From NCBI GenBank assembly GCA_903970165.1, contig CAJCHZ010000050.1, forward strand, positions 1 through 59,037: a DNA stretch of 59,037 nt. The letters are read 5' to 3'. The notes under the pieces are model-generated. The model saw nothing but the letters and a program-made list of their open reading frames with translations. It did not search any database and was not told the origin of the DNA. Below are positions 8,433-16,928 of this stretch, piece by piece. The position numbers and the translations under genes are program-made. Origin of the DNA: Betaproteobacteria bacterium (lineage in GTDB: Bacteria > Acidobacteriota > Terriglobia > Acidiferrales > UBA7541). Numbering within the stretch: the first letter of the stretch is position 1; each line of letters opens with the position of its first letter.

Positions 8433-10919
8433 TCACTGCTCAAGCAGTGCTGCCGTGGGGTCAAGGCTCGCCGCCCGCCGCGCCGGCAACCAAGCGGAAG
8501 TTGCGGCGATTACAAAGAAAATCACCGCCATGGTTAAAAAAGTCAAAGGATCGGTGGCTTTGATTCCGATCAGCATCGAAGCCATCTCGCGCGTGACGAT
8601 GAAAGCCGCAATCAGGCCCACGATGACGCCTGCGCCCGTAAGCAAAAGCCCCTGTCCGACAACGAGCTGGAAAATATTTCCAGGCTGCGCTCCCAAAGCC
8701 ATGCGAATGCCGATTTCCGCGGTACGCTGCCGCACTACCGTCGCAAGCACTCCGTAGAGTCCCACGCCCGCCAGCAGCGCTGCGATCACTGCAAACGCTC
8801 CGATGAGCATCAACGAAAAGCGCGTCCCGCCTTGCGCCTTTTCGACCACCGCGTCCATGGGCTGCAACTCCGTAATCAAAAGATGCGGGTCAAGCGCCTT
8901 GAGCGCGGCGCGCACATCGTTCCCATATTTCGCGGGATCGCCGTCAATTCGTACAGCCCAGCGATCCGTTACTCCCGATCCGATGTAGGCGTCCGTGAAA
9001 TAAACCTGCTCGCGCCCGGGGTCGCTCAGAGAAACTCCGCGCTCGTGCGCCACGACGCCAATAATCTCGACCCACACAGGTTCCGGCGTCTGAATGCGAA
9101 TCAGAATCCGTTTGCCGATGGCCGACTGCCCGGGATACGCGCGCTCTGCGAGCATTTTATCTACGACCACCTGCGTGTGGTTCGGCAGATTGTCTTCCTC
9201 GCTGAACGTGCGTCCTTCCAGCAAAGGCGTTCGCATCGTCTCGAAGTAGCCGGGAAGCACGATGATCGGATCAGCCGCTTTGTACTTGCTCGGATCTGCG
9301 ACGGCATCTTCCAGGCCCCAGCGAATCGGGCTGTAGCCGCCAGTCAGCGGAAATGGAGTTGCGGCCGTCACGCTCTGAACTCCGGAAATCGAGCGTAACC
9401 GTTCCGCAAGCACGCGCGTTGCGGCCGCCCGCTCTTCCGGCTTCTGCAAAAATCGATCGGACTGCACCTGAAACGTCAGCAGGCCACGAGGATTGAATCC
9501 CGGGTCAATACGCTGCAATTCCAGGAAGCTGCGCACCATCAGCCCCGAGCCAATCAGCAGCACATAGGCAAGCATCACTTCCGCGCAAACAACGATCTTG
9601 CGCGAAAGGCCGCCGCTCGCCAGTCCTTCATTGCGGCTGCTACCGCGCAAAACGAGCATCACGTCCGGACGCGCCGCGCGCCACGCCGGCGCAAGCCCGA
9701 AAATCGCCGCGGCAAGCAGGCTGGAGATTATCGTGAAAATGAGCACGCTCGAATCAATCTGGATGGAATCCAGACGTGGAAGGTTCGCGGGAGCAAGCGT
9801 CAGCAACTGATGAATTCCCACCCATGCGATACCAAGTCCACCCAAAGCGCCGATCGTCGCGAGCAATAACGCCTCGCAAAGAATCTGCCGCGCCAGGTCC
9901 CACCACCCCGCGCCGATCGCGGAGCGAATCGCGAGTTCCCGTTCGCGCAGGGAAGACCGCACGAGCAACAGGTTGGCCACGTTCGCGCATGCAATGAGCA
10001 AAAGAAAAATCACGCCGCCCATCAGCACCAGAATCGCGGGCCGCACTTCGGAAACGAGATGCTGCCGCATCGGCTCCACGCGGATCACATAGCCCGCCGT
10101 GCCTTCAATCGGAAAATTCTTTCGCGCCTCCGCGGCCACTTGCTCGGCCGCAGCTCGCGCCCGTTCGATGCTCACGCCAGGTTTTAGCCGCCCGATCACG
10201 TGCATCGAAACGCCGTTTCGCTGCGCGGCGTCGTAGCCGAGGTGGTTCGCCAGGTAGATGTCCGGCGCGGGCTCCTGGTCCGCGGCTGGCGGAAAATAAA
10301 TCTGAAAATGCGGCGGCAGCACGCCCACGATTTGCGGGCTGAACGGTTTTCCCTTGTTCAAGGATTGCCCGACAGCGTCGGGATTCGCACCGAAGTGCCG
10401 CTGGAAATATTCGTAACTGATGATGGCCATGATCGGCAGCCGCACAGGTGGCGTCGCCGATGGTGTTCCCGGCGGGGGAGGCGGCGGTTGTGGCGCGCCG
10501 TCTTCGTCGTTGAAATCGCGCCCGAGAGCGATTTTCGTTCCCACCAGTTGAAAATAGTTGGTCGTCGCCACGGCCATTTTTACTTTTTCCGGCATGCCGT
10601 CATCGCCGGTCAGCGTGTTGGGGAACGTGAAGATTCCCGCGAGTCCCTGGAATTCGTTTTTCGTCGCTTCGCGCAAATCAATAAAATTCGCGTTCGAAAA
10701 AGGGAAGTCCTTCACGCCGCGATTGCGCATGTCAGAGGGAAGGATTACAAGCTGGTCGGGATGCTGATACGGCAGCGGCCGCAGCAGCACCGCATTCGTC
10801 ACACTAAAAATCGCCGTGCTCGCGCCAACGCCCAAAGCAATCGTCAGCGCCGCGGTGATCGCAAAGATAGGACTCTTCCGCAGCGTTCGCCCGGCGAACG
10901 CCAGATCACGTAAGAGCAT
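8433..10919 (-). CDS. ADOP-type MacB/FtsX permease 1
   Basis: Large inner-membrane permease of 828 residues with duplicated MacB periplasmic-core plus FtsX modules and no ATPase domain, the layout called acidobacterial duplicated orphan permease. The first half has KSPIFAITAALTIALGVGAS, a periplasmic core to about residue 270, and an FtsX block near 295-400. The second core spans about 450-680, and the last FtsX block contains RTAEIGIRMALGAQPGNIF. The ATG at 10919 is chosen over a longer reading because AGGAGG lies at 10924-10929. No cognate ATP-binding protein is adjacent. Transported substrate unknown; relatives act in macrolide/peptide export or lipoprotein release. Confidence 0.85.
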   Translation of the reverse strand: MLLRDLAFAGRTLRKSPIFAITAALTIALGVGASTAIFSVTNAVLLRPLPYQHPDQLVILPSDMRNRGVKDFPFSNANFIDLREATKNEFQGLAGIFTFPNTLTGDDGMPEKVKMAVATTNYFQLVGTKIALGRDFNDEDGAPQPPPPPPGTPSATPPVRLPIMAIISYEYFQRHFGANPDAVGQSLNKGKPFSPQIVGVLPPHFQIYFPPAADQEPAPDIYLANHLGYDAAQRNGVSMHVIGRLKPGVSIERARAAAEQVAAEARKNFPIEGTAGYVIRVEPMRQHLVSEVRPAILVLMGGVIFLLLIACANVANLLLVRSSLRERELAIRSAIGAGWWDLARQILCEALLLATIGALGGLGIAWVGIHQLLTLAPANLPRLDSIQIDSSVLIFTIISSLLAAAIFGLAPAWRAARPDVMLVLRGSSRNEGLASGGLSRKIVVCAEVMLAYVLLIGSGLMVRSFLELQRIDPGFNPRGLLTFQVQSDRFLQKPEERAAATRVLAERLRSISGVQSVTAATPFPLTGGYSPIRWGLEDAVADPSKYKAADPIIVLPGYFETMRTPLLEGRTFSEEDNLPNHTQVVVDKMLAERAYPGQSAIGKRILIRIQTPEPVWVEIIGVVAHERGVSLSDPGREQVYFTDAYIGSGVTDRWAVRIDGDPAKYGNDVRAALKALDPHLLITELQPMDAVVEKAQGGTRFSLMLIGAFAVIAALLAGVGLYGVLATVVRQRTAEIGIRMALGAQPGNIFQLVVGQGLLLTGAGVIVGLIAAFIVTREMASMLIGIKATDPLTFLTMAVIFFVIAATSAWLPARRAASLDPTAALLEQ

Positions 10920-11165
10920 GCCGCCTCCTCGTCGACCACCCGCGTTCCGCCCAGCATACTCTCCCCGGCGTCTTCCGGGTAGCGCCTGCATTCCCGGTGG
11001 CGATTTTTCTTCGGTTTGTTCAGTCTTTTTCCCTCGTTTTTTTACCCCTTTACTCGCGACGGAAAAGACGAAAGTGCCGGCAAGAGCGCCGGCCCTACCC
11101 TCCGCTTGCCGCTGGCGCCGCCTTTAGGCAGAATATCGCTTGCACCGCAGCGTAACTTTTGCACC

Positions 11166-11798
11166 ATGCAGCCCCCTTACACCTCCGCATCCCTCTTTAC
11201 CATCGGCCACTCGAATCTCGACCTCACCGATTTCCTCAAAATTCTCGTCCAGCACGAAGTCAAAGTCCTCTGCGACGTTCGCAGCCGTCCAGGCAGCTTC
11301 CGCCATCCGCAATTCAACCGCGAGCCGCTCGAAGCCTGCCTCTCCTCCGCACAAATTCACTACGAGTTTCTCGGCGAGGCTCTCGGCGGCCGCCCTTCCG
11401 ATCCGGGCGCTTATCACGCGGACGGCCTCGTGAACTACGAAGCCCGCCGCAAAGCGCGGGATTTTTGCGGTGGTTTGGACAGCGCGCTGGAGATGTCCCG
11501 CACTGCAAAAATCGCCCTGACGTGCGCCGAAGAGGATCCGCTGCACTGCCATCGCTTTCTGATGATTTGTCCCGCCCTCGTCGAACGCGGCGCCGTGCCG
11601 CTGCATATTCGCCGCGGCGGCCTGCTCGAATCGCAGTGCGAAGCCGAGGATCGCCTCCTTAAACTCCACGATCTCGGAGGATTTACCAGCGACTCGCTGT
11701 TTGTCTCGGAGCGCGCCTCGGCAATCGAGGAAGCACTTCGGCGCCAGGCCAGTGAATTTGCATTCCGCGCTTCCCCCGAAGCCATCGAGTACTACTAA
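11166..11798 (+). CDS. DUF488 family protein A
   Basis: DUF488 protein of 210 residues. The family signature opens it (LFTIGHSNLDL), followed by VLCDVRSRPGSFRHPQFNR and FLGEALGGRP. The C-terminal conserved block CAEEDPLHCHRF includes the Cys-Glu and Cys-His-Arg residues conserved in the family. No signal peptide, so cytoplasmic. The ATG at 11166 matches the usual family N-terminus. An upstream ATG at 11016 would add about 50 residues of low complexity and is less likely. A paralogue begins seven bases after the stop. The biochemical role of DUF488 is not established; the conserved Cys/His/Arg residues look like a catalytic or binding site. Confidence 0.8.
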   Translation: MQPPYTSASLFTIGHSNLDLTDFLKILVQHEVKVLCDVRSRPGSFRHPQFNREPLEACLSSAQIHYEFLGEALGGRPSDPGAYHADGLVNYEARRKARDFCGGLDSALEMSRTAKIALTCAEEDPLHCHRFLMICPALVERGAVPLHIRRGGLLESQCEAEDRLLKLHDLGGFTSDSLFVSERASAIEEALRRQASEFAFRASPEAIEYY

Positions 11799-11804
11799 AC
11801 AACC

Positions 11805-12314
11805 ATGGAAATTCTCCTCTGCACGATCGGGTTCGCCGGAAAAACCGCCGAAGAATTTTTCGCGTTGCTGCAACGCGCAGCAGTGGAAAGGGTAATTGAT
11901 ACGCGCCAGAACCGCGGCGGCCAACTTTCCGGCTACGCCAAGCATCCCGACCTGGCTTTTTTCCTCGAAAAGGTGGCGGGCATCGGATATTCGCACGAGC
12001 CGCTGCTCGCACCGGCCCCGGAATTATTGAAGCTCTATCGCGATAACAAAGACTGGCCTGCCTACGAAGCCTCCTTCCTCGCATTGATGCGGCAGCGCGG
12101 CATTCCGCAATCCCTGGATATCAGTTCGTGGCCACTCAAAGTGGCTCTTCTCTGCTCCGAACCCGGTCCTGAAAAATGCCACCGTCGCCTCGTCGCCGAT
12201 CTGCTTTCCACGTACTGGCGCGCGCAGGGTCAATCCGTGGAGATTCGCCACCTCATCGCCGCCCGTGCAAAATCATCGCGCCCGCGCCGCGGCAAGCCGC
12301 ACGCCGAGCCATGA
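11805..12314 (+). CDS. DUF488 family protein B
   Basis: A second, diverged DUF488 protein of 169 residues. It opens LLCTIGFAGKTAEEF, then VIDTRQNRGGQLSGYAKH and a C-terminal LLCSEPGPEKCHRR block that keeps the Cys-Glu and Cys-His-Arg residues of the family. Compared with protein A it is shorter and has an RGG-containing loop. Its stop overlaps the ATG of the next gene (ATGA), so it is translationally coupled to the dual-OB-like protein. Keeping two different DUF488 genes side by side suggests a heteromeric complex or two related substrates; this is inference. Confidence 0.8.
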   Translation: MEILLCTIGFAGKTAEEFFALLQRAAVERVIDTRQNRGGQLSGYAKHPDLAFFLEKVAGIGYSHEPLLAPAPELLKLYRDNKDWPAYEASFLALMRQRGIPQSLDISSWPLKVALLCSEPGPEKCHRRLVADLLSTYWRAQGQSVEIRHLIAARAKSSRPRRGKPHAEP

Positions 12315-13024
12315 CGAAGCTGCTCATCACCGAGGTCACGCGCATGGGGCCGGCATTTTGCGTCATCGGTCTTCAGAGAGAGAACCAGAAGATTCACTCC
12401 GTCCGCCCCGTCTCTCCCAATACAAATGGCTGGATGGATTTCCCCCATCAGCGTGGTGACATTTTGCAATGCGAACTCACGCCGTTCCCTGGCGCGAAAC
12501 CCCACATTGAAGATCGCGTCTCGACTCGCGGCTTCCAGAAGGATTCCACCGTCTCCGAGCTCGAGACCGTCACCTATTTGCGCAAAGCAGAAATCGCACA
12601 TTCGATGCGCGAACTATTCGGCTGCCCCGTCCACGCAAACAAAAGCGGCAGCGGCCTTTACGCAATTCCTGGCGAAGCAACGCGCTCGATTTGTGGGACG
12701 GAAACTCGCAATCTGCGCCTCGAGTTTTACGCCAATGAACTCCGCGCTACGCTCGTTCTCTCCTCCGGAGAAGTCCTGCGCGATCTTCCGCTCGTGGATC
12801 GTGACTGGCGCGATTTCATTGACGCGGCCCTCTCCGAAAGCCGCGGCGCCAACCGCCTTGGCCGCCTTGAACGCTTCCTGAATTCGCAATTCCATTACAA
12901 GATCCTCTCTTGCCCGCATCATTTCATCAGACTGGGGCTTACCCGGCCGTATCGCGAGGTCTGCTGGCTGATGTTGGACACCCTCTTTCCACTTCCTAAA
13001 CTCGAATGGCTCGAGGAGTTTTAA
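12311..13024 (+). CDS. Dual-OB-domain-like protein
   Basis: Protein of 237 residues. The N-terminal part (LLITEVTRMGPAFCVIG, then RPVSPNTNGWMDF and GDILQCELTPFPGAKPHIEDR) resembles proteins annotated as dual-OB-domain-containing. These often lie beside DUF488 genes as far as I recall. The ATG at 12311 overlaps the stop of DUF488 protein B and the stop (TAA) overlaps the next ATG (TAATG), so it is the middle of a coupled operon. OB folds usually bind nucleic acid or oligosaccharide, so a nucleic-acid link for the DUF488 pair is possible but unproven. The C-terminus (CPHHFIRLGLTRPYREVCWLML) is well formed and I see no catalytic motif. Confidence 0.6.
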   Translation: MTKLLITEVTRMGPAFCVIGLQRENQKIHSVRPVSPNTNGWMDFPHQRGDILQCELTPFPGAKPHIEDRVSTRGFQKDSTVSELETVTYLRKAEIAHSMRELFGCPVHANKSGSGLYAIPGEATRSICGTETRNLRLEFYANELRATLVLSSGEVLRDLPLVDRDWRDFIDAALSESRGANRLGRLERFLNSQFHYKILSCPHHFIRLGLTRPYREVCWLMLDTLFPLPKLEWLEEF

Positions 13025-14352
13025 TGACATCCGCCGAAGAGGCCATTCGTTGGCGCAAACTTGTCGAAGACTCTTTTCGGCGGGAAATCGGAACGCAAGG
13101 CGCCCTTACCGATTCCCACGCAGACCTGATTGAAACCGGTGTGCTGGATTCGATGGGTTGGGTTAGTTTCCTGCGAACTCTAGAATCTGTGAGCGGCGTC
13201 AACGAACTCGGCGCTCTGCTCACAAATGTGCCGCCAACGCTTGAAAACATTTTCAGCGCGCTCCAGGATGCCCGCTTCAGTGCGGACACCAGCGATGCAA
13301 AAGTTTTGAAAGCCAATCCATCAACACGGCCATCCGACGTTTTGATCACGCATTCATCCGCGGCGCTTGGTTCCCGGATCATTCCTTCCGCACAAGTGGA
13401 CCTGGCGTTTGGCATGCCGGAGGGGAAGCTCCGGAAGCGCGCGGGAATTGAATCGCTGGCCTATGCAGCCGACGGTGAAAATGAACTTATTCTGGGTGCG
13501 CGTGCTGCTCAGCAGGTATTACACGACGCGGGCGGCCCGGTCCAAGAACTCGATTGGATCATTGTTACTAGCGAGACGCATCGCGGCTACCCTTCTCTTG
13601 CCGCGCAGCTGCATTCTCAATTGTTGGCACGCGAAACGTGCGGAGCTCTGGATGTGGGGGGAGCGTGTCTCGGGCTGCTGAATGGTCTGGCCGTCGCGCA
13701 AGGGCTCATCGTCTCGCGCCAGGCGCGCATCATCGTCGTTGTTACTGCCGATGTTCACAGCCGCCTCTTGACGCCCGGCCGCGTGGCTGGCGAGTTCGGC
13801 GGACTTTTTGGCGACGGTGCCAGCGCTTTTCTCCTGCGCGCTGAAGTGGGTGCCGAGGTGCGTGCCAAGATGCCACAGGAGGACTCTTTCGGGGCTCAGC
13901 ACTCCTATCGCCTCGGCGAATTTCTCTTCGGTTGCGTCGGCCAATACGCCGGAGCGATCCGTTTAGCCGATGCGCCAGAGGGGCAACTCGCACTGCACTT
14001 TGACGGCGAGGCGTTGTCCCGCGCGGCCGTAACCCGCATGGAAAAGGTGATCCTGGACCTGGAATCCCGAAGCGGCTTCCCCCGTTCGTCGCTGCAGGGG
14101 TTGGCGACGCATCAACCGAACCCGCGCCTGGTTGCGCTACTGGCCAAGCAATGCGGTCTAGCCGCAGACAAGTTTCCAGTCGTCGCCCAGACCTTCGGCA
14201 ATCTCGGCTCCTCCACCTGCGGCGTAGCCCTCGACTCTATTTTGCGGGCTACTCAAACGCTTTCGATCGAACAGCGCCGCCCAATATTTCTCGCCTCGCT
14301 TGGGCCGGGACTGCTGTTTGGCGGCGCATGGCTCGAATTGCAACGAGGATAA
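13024..14352 (+). CDS. Acyl-carrier-like domain fused to KAS III (FabH-like) synthase
   Basis: Fusion protein of 442 residues. Residues 1-85 look like an acyl carrier domain, with the phosphopantetheine motif GVLDSMGWVSF placing the serine at S43. The rest is a 3-oxoacyl-ACP synthase III fold with the Cys-His-Asn triad at C215 (GGACLGL), H363 (THQPNP) and N393 (GNLGSS). The 30-residue gap between His and Asn equals that of E. coli FabH. KAS III condenses an acyl-CoA with malonyl-ACP; a tethered carrier would supply or accept the acyl group in cis. It is coupled (TAATG) to the DUF488/dual-OB operon, not to fatty-acid genes. The start 13024 is preferred to an ATG at 13006 because of that overlap. 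Confidence 0.8.
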   Translation: MTSAEEAIRWRKLVEDSFRREIGTQGALTDSHADLIETGVLDSMGWVSFLRTLESVSGVNELGALLTNVPPTLENIFSALQDARFSADTSDAKVLKANPSTRPSDVLITHSSAALGSRIIPSAQVDLAFGMPEGKLRKRAGIESLAYAADGENELILGARAAQQVLHDAGGPVQELDWIIVTSETHRGYPSLAAQLHSQLLARETCGALDVGGACLGLLNGLAVAQGLIVSRQARIIVVVTADVHSRLLTPGRVAGEFGGLFGDGASAFLLRAEVGAEVRAKMPQEDSFGAQHSYRLGEFLFGCVGQYAGAIRLADAPEGQLALHFDGEALSRAAVTRMEKVILDLESRSGFPRSSLQGLATHQPNPRLVALLAKQCGLAADKFPVVAQTFGNLGSSTCGVALDSILRATQTLSIEQRRPIFLASLGPGLLFGGAWLELQRG

Positions 14353-14375
14353 TCCAGATTTTCAGGTAGCAACCT

Positions 14376-14390
14376 GTAACGTTTTGTTAC
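14376..14390 (+). promoter_or_regulatory. Inverted repeat, candidate enhancer-binding site
   Basis: GTAAC-N5-GTTAC is a perfect 5-base-arm inverted repeat centred about 117 bases upstream of the start predicted from the sigma-54-like promoter at 14473-14489. Sigma-54 promoters need an activator bound typically 80-150 bases upstream, so the position fits. Alternatively it belongs to a hairpin ending the KAS III transcript. Confidence 0.35.
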
Positions 14391-14472
14391 GTACCTCCGA
14401 TCTTCGCCTGGAAACAGGCTCCGCAAGTCTTCGTAAGTTAATAAAAATAAATACTTTAGATAAGGTCTCTTC

Positions 14473-14489
14473 CTGGCCTTCTTATTGCA
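14473..14489 (+). promoter_or_regulatory. Sigma-54-like (-24/-12) promoter of the minor-pilin operon
   Basis: CTGGCCTTCTTATTGCA keeps the invariant GG (14475-14476) and GC (14487-14488) exactly 10 bases apart and the TTGCA of the -12 element. It lies 50-60 bases before the first pseudopilin start. Pilin genes in other bacteria are often RpoN-dependent. Only the -24 element departs from TGGCACG, at its last positions. Confidence 0.6.
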
Positions 14490-14530
14490 CATCCTGTGGC
14501 CAGTTACTACGGATTTGTCCCGTTTTCAAA

Positions 14531-14554
14531 GGTGGAAGAATGGGTGGAAGAATG
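14531..14554 (+). repeat. 12-base tandem duplication carrying ribosome site and start codon
   Basis: GGTGGAAGAATG occurs twice in immediate succession (14531-14542 and 14543-14554). Each copy contains a Shine-Dalgarno-like GGTGGAAG and an ATG in the same reading frame of the pseudopilin gene, so initiation is possible at either, giving proteins that differ by four residues (MGGR). Confidence 0.9.
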
Positions 14555-15184
14555 CGAAATGCAGGCAAGCGAGCAGACCAGGGATTTACGCTGGTCGAGG
14601 GCATAACGGTCATCTTCATTGTCATGGTGCTTTCGGCCATGGCCATCATGTCCACGCGTAGTTCGACGTATGCCTCGAAAGCCAATGATGCCATGTTTCA
14701 GGTCGTCACTCAATTGCGCAACGCGCGCCAGTTGGCTGTCACCATGCGCCGCAACGTCCTGGTTACCTTTACCGCCCCTAACGAGATTCAGCTCACCGTC
14801 GAGACGCTTCCCGGAGAGGCCCCCGCCACGCCCATCGCTCCTGTCTATCTGAACGATAAGGTTCCGGGCGGCTGCACCTTCTATGTTTATCCTGGGGTGC
14901 CCGACACACCGATGGGCTTCGGCAATTCGACGGCGCTTGACTTTAGCCCGGCGAGCGGCGGAACGGCGGGCCTTGCCGTGATGTACAGCACCGCGGGAAG
15001 CCTGGTAGGGACGACCGCGGGGTCCGGCTACAACACGGTTGGCAACAGCAACCCGGTCAACGCCTCCATTTTTGTCGCCATTGCGGGCCAAGCCAATACG
15101 GCACGCGCCGTCACCGTCCTCGGTTCCACTGGCCGCGTCCGTTCTTACACCTGGACCGGCTCAACCTGGCAGGAAGAACAGTAG
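14540..15184 (+). CDS. GspH/FimT-type pseudopilin
   Basis: First gene of a minor-pilin operon, 214 residues. The class III leader is short and basic (MGGRMRNAGKRADQG), followed by FTLVE. This gives the Gly(-1)/Phe(+1)/Glu(+5) arrangement cut by prepilin peptidase, and then a hydrophobic helix (ITVIFIVMVLSAMAIM). The globular part has the FimT/GspH pattern ANDAMFQVVTQLRNARQLAVTMRRNVLVTF. The start is ambiguous: ATG at 14540 and 14552 sit in two tandem copies of the same 12 bases, each with a GGTGGAAG site. The next gene starts 15 bases after the stop. Role: minor pilin that primes type IV pilus assembly in the inner membrane. Confidence 0.85.
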   Translation: MGGRMRNAGKRADQGFTLVEGITVIFIVMVLSAMAIMSTRSSTYASKANDAMFQVVTQLRNARQLAVTMRRNVLVTFTAPNEIQLTVETLPGEAPATPIAPVYLNDKVPGGCTFYVYPGVPDTPMGFGNSTALDFSPASGGTAGLAVMYSTAGSLVGTTAGSGYNTVGNSNPVNASIFVAIAGQANTARAVTVLGSTGRVRSYTWTGSTWQEEQ

Positions 15185-15199
15185 GAGAGAAGCTCTGTC

Positions 15200-15751
15200 A
15201 TGAAATCACTACGCAAACGCTCTCGCCATCGGAATGGATTCACGCTCATTGAAGCCATGCTCTCGATTGTGGTCCTGGCCATCGGCGTCCTTTCCATTGC
15301 GGCTGTATATACTCAAGGCATTTTTCTCGCAAGTCTCTCTCAATACGACTATGTAGCTGAGAAAAAGGCCGAGCAGGCGGTCGAAGCCATCTTCACGGCA
15401 CGCGACATCAAGCAATTGAACTGGGCCTCTATCCAGAACGTCAGCAATAACGGCGTATTCATGAACGGGCCACAACCCATCCTTGTGCCCGGATCGGATG
15501 GCCTTGTAGGTACGACCACGGACATGGCCTCCACGCCCGAATACATTACCATCGGCCCCGGCCCGGACGGAGTTCTGGGAACCGCCGACGATATTCTCGT
15601 AAACCTGAATCCCTGGATGACCCGCACCATTACCATCACCCCTGTCACGGGAGAGACCAACCTCCGCATGATCACCGTGACCATTAACTACCAGGTTGGC
15701 CAACTCAACCGCACCTACACCCTGATCAGTTACATCTCGGCGTTCGCCTGA
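15200..15751 (+). CDS. pilV: PilV-type minor pilin
   Basis: Minor pilin of 183 residues. A basic leader (KSLRKRSRHRNG) precedes FTLIEAMLSIVVLAIGVLSI, the type IV prepilin cleavage site and helix with Glu at +5. The following part (YDYVAEKKAEQAVEAIFTARD) is typical of PilV. A calcium-binding-like segment, GPDGVLGTADDI, occurs near residue 115; such Asp/Gly-rich loops are common in secreted acidobacterial proteins. The ribosome site GGAGAG overlaps the upstream stop codon region. It is second in the operon GspH-PilV-PilW-PilX. Confidence 0.85.
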   Translation: MKSLRKRSRHRNGFTLIEAMLSIVVLAIGVLSIAAVYTQGIFLASLSQYDYVAEKKAEQAVEAIFTARDIKQLNWASIQNVSNNGVFMNGPQPILVPGSDGLVGTTTDMASTPEYITIGPGPDGVLGTADDILVNLNPWMTRTITITPVTGETNLRMITVTINYQVGQLNRTYTLISYISAFA

Positions 15752-15758
15752 GGATCTT

Positions 15759-16907
15759 ATGACCACTTTCGCTTCGAAAAAACAATTGGGCTTCACTTTG
15801 ATCGAATTTGCCGTGGCCATGGCTATCTCCATCATCGCCATGGCTGCCACCGTCCTCGCTTTCAGGACAGCCACCTATTCCAATCAAAACGTCACTCAGC
15901 GCGAAGACATGGCTGACAATATTCGCGCCGGCCTCAACCTCCTCGAGCAGGACCTCATCATGACCGGCATGGGCGTTCCCACCGGCGGCATCGCCATTCC
16001 GACCTTCGCGGCCACTGCATCTTGTCCCGGCGGCACTTCCAACCTCAAGCGCCCAGTCCCCAGCGGATCAGCCACCTTTCCCACTTGCGATACGACCTTG
16101 CCTTCCATTGAACCTGGCAATGCCATGGGTCCGCTCATTACCGCCCCAGATGCCACCTCACTGACGCACACCGACATCATCACGGTGGTCTACGAAGACA
16201 ACACCTCAACTTCCACTACCACGATCATCGGTATGAACGCAGAACCGATCAACGGTACCGGCTGCCCCAACGGCAGCTTGTCGGCCTCGGGCAATACCGT
16301 CACGTTTGACGCCAACTGCTTTAACCTCAGCAGTCTTTCCGCCAGCGGCGTGCAAATCAATCCTGGCGACCTGATCATGTTCAGCAACGTCAATGGGAAC
16401 GCCCTGCAGGTGGTTAGCAGCGTATCTGGCCAAACGCTGAATTTCGCCTCCGGCGATGCTTTCGGCCTCAACGGGATAACGAGTGCCACGGGCGGAACAC
16501 TCGTTAATCTTCAAAACTACAATGTCAATGCCGTGACCGGCGCCAAAACCTACCTCGGTACTTATCCGCAAACCGCCGCGACACGCATCTGGATGATCTC
16601 CTATTGGCTCGACAACATAACCGACCCCGTTCACGTGAGGCTCGATCGCGCCGTCAATTTCAACGCGGCCCAGCCGGTCGGCGAGACGCTCGAGAACTTG
16701 CAATTCACCTTCAACTTCAACGATGGCATTGCTGTTAACCAACTCACCGTTCCCACGGGCTATTCCGAAAGCGAGATTCGGTCCGTGAATCTCTATCTGA
16801 GTACCCGCTCGACCAGCATGCTCGGTCAGACCCATACTTATGCTCGAGAAAACTTCCAGACGCAGCTCAGCCTCCGCAGCATGGCCTACGTCAACCGCTA
16901 TCACTAA
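15759..16907 (+). CDS. pilW: PilW-type minor pilin
   Basis: Minor pilin of 382 residues with leader TTFASKKQLG and mature start FTLIEFAVAMAISIIAMAAT, carrying the methylated Phe and Glu(+5). The early globular region (TYSNQNVTQREDMADNIRAGLNLLEQDLIMTGMG) is the PilW pattern. The middle is Ser/Thr/Asn-rich beta sequence. It starts seven bases after pilV. Likely acts with the adjacent minor pilins as the priming/tip complex of the type IV pilus. Confidence 0.84.
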   Translation: MTTFASKKQLGFTLIEFAVAMAISIIAMAATVLAFRTATYSNQNVTQREDMADNIRAGLNLLEQDLIMTGMGVPTGGIAIPTFAATASCPGGTSNLKRPVPSGSATFPTCDTTLPSIEPGNAMGPLITAPDATSLTHTDIITVVYEDNTSTSTTTIIGMNAEPINGTGCPNGSLSASGNTVTFDANCFNLSSLSASGVQINPGDLIMFSNVNGNALQVVSSVSGQTLNFASGDAFGLNGITSATGGTLVNLQNYNVNAVTGAKTYLGTYPQTAATRIWMISYWLDNITDPVHVRLDRAVNFNAAQPVGETLENLQFTFNFNDGIAVNQLTVPTGYSESEIRSVNLYLSTRSTSMLGQTHTYARENFQTQLSLRSMAYVNRYH

Positions 16908-16928
16908 TCAGGAACCAGGAGCCTCACA

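Noticed and set aside
14353..14539. Possible c-di-GMP (GEMM) riboswitch before the pilin operon
   Set aside because: I looked for the conserved GEMM core and tetraloop receptor and did not find them; the sigma-54-like promoter lies inside this stretch.
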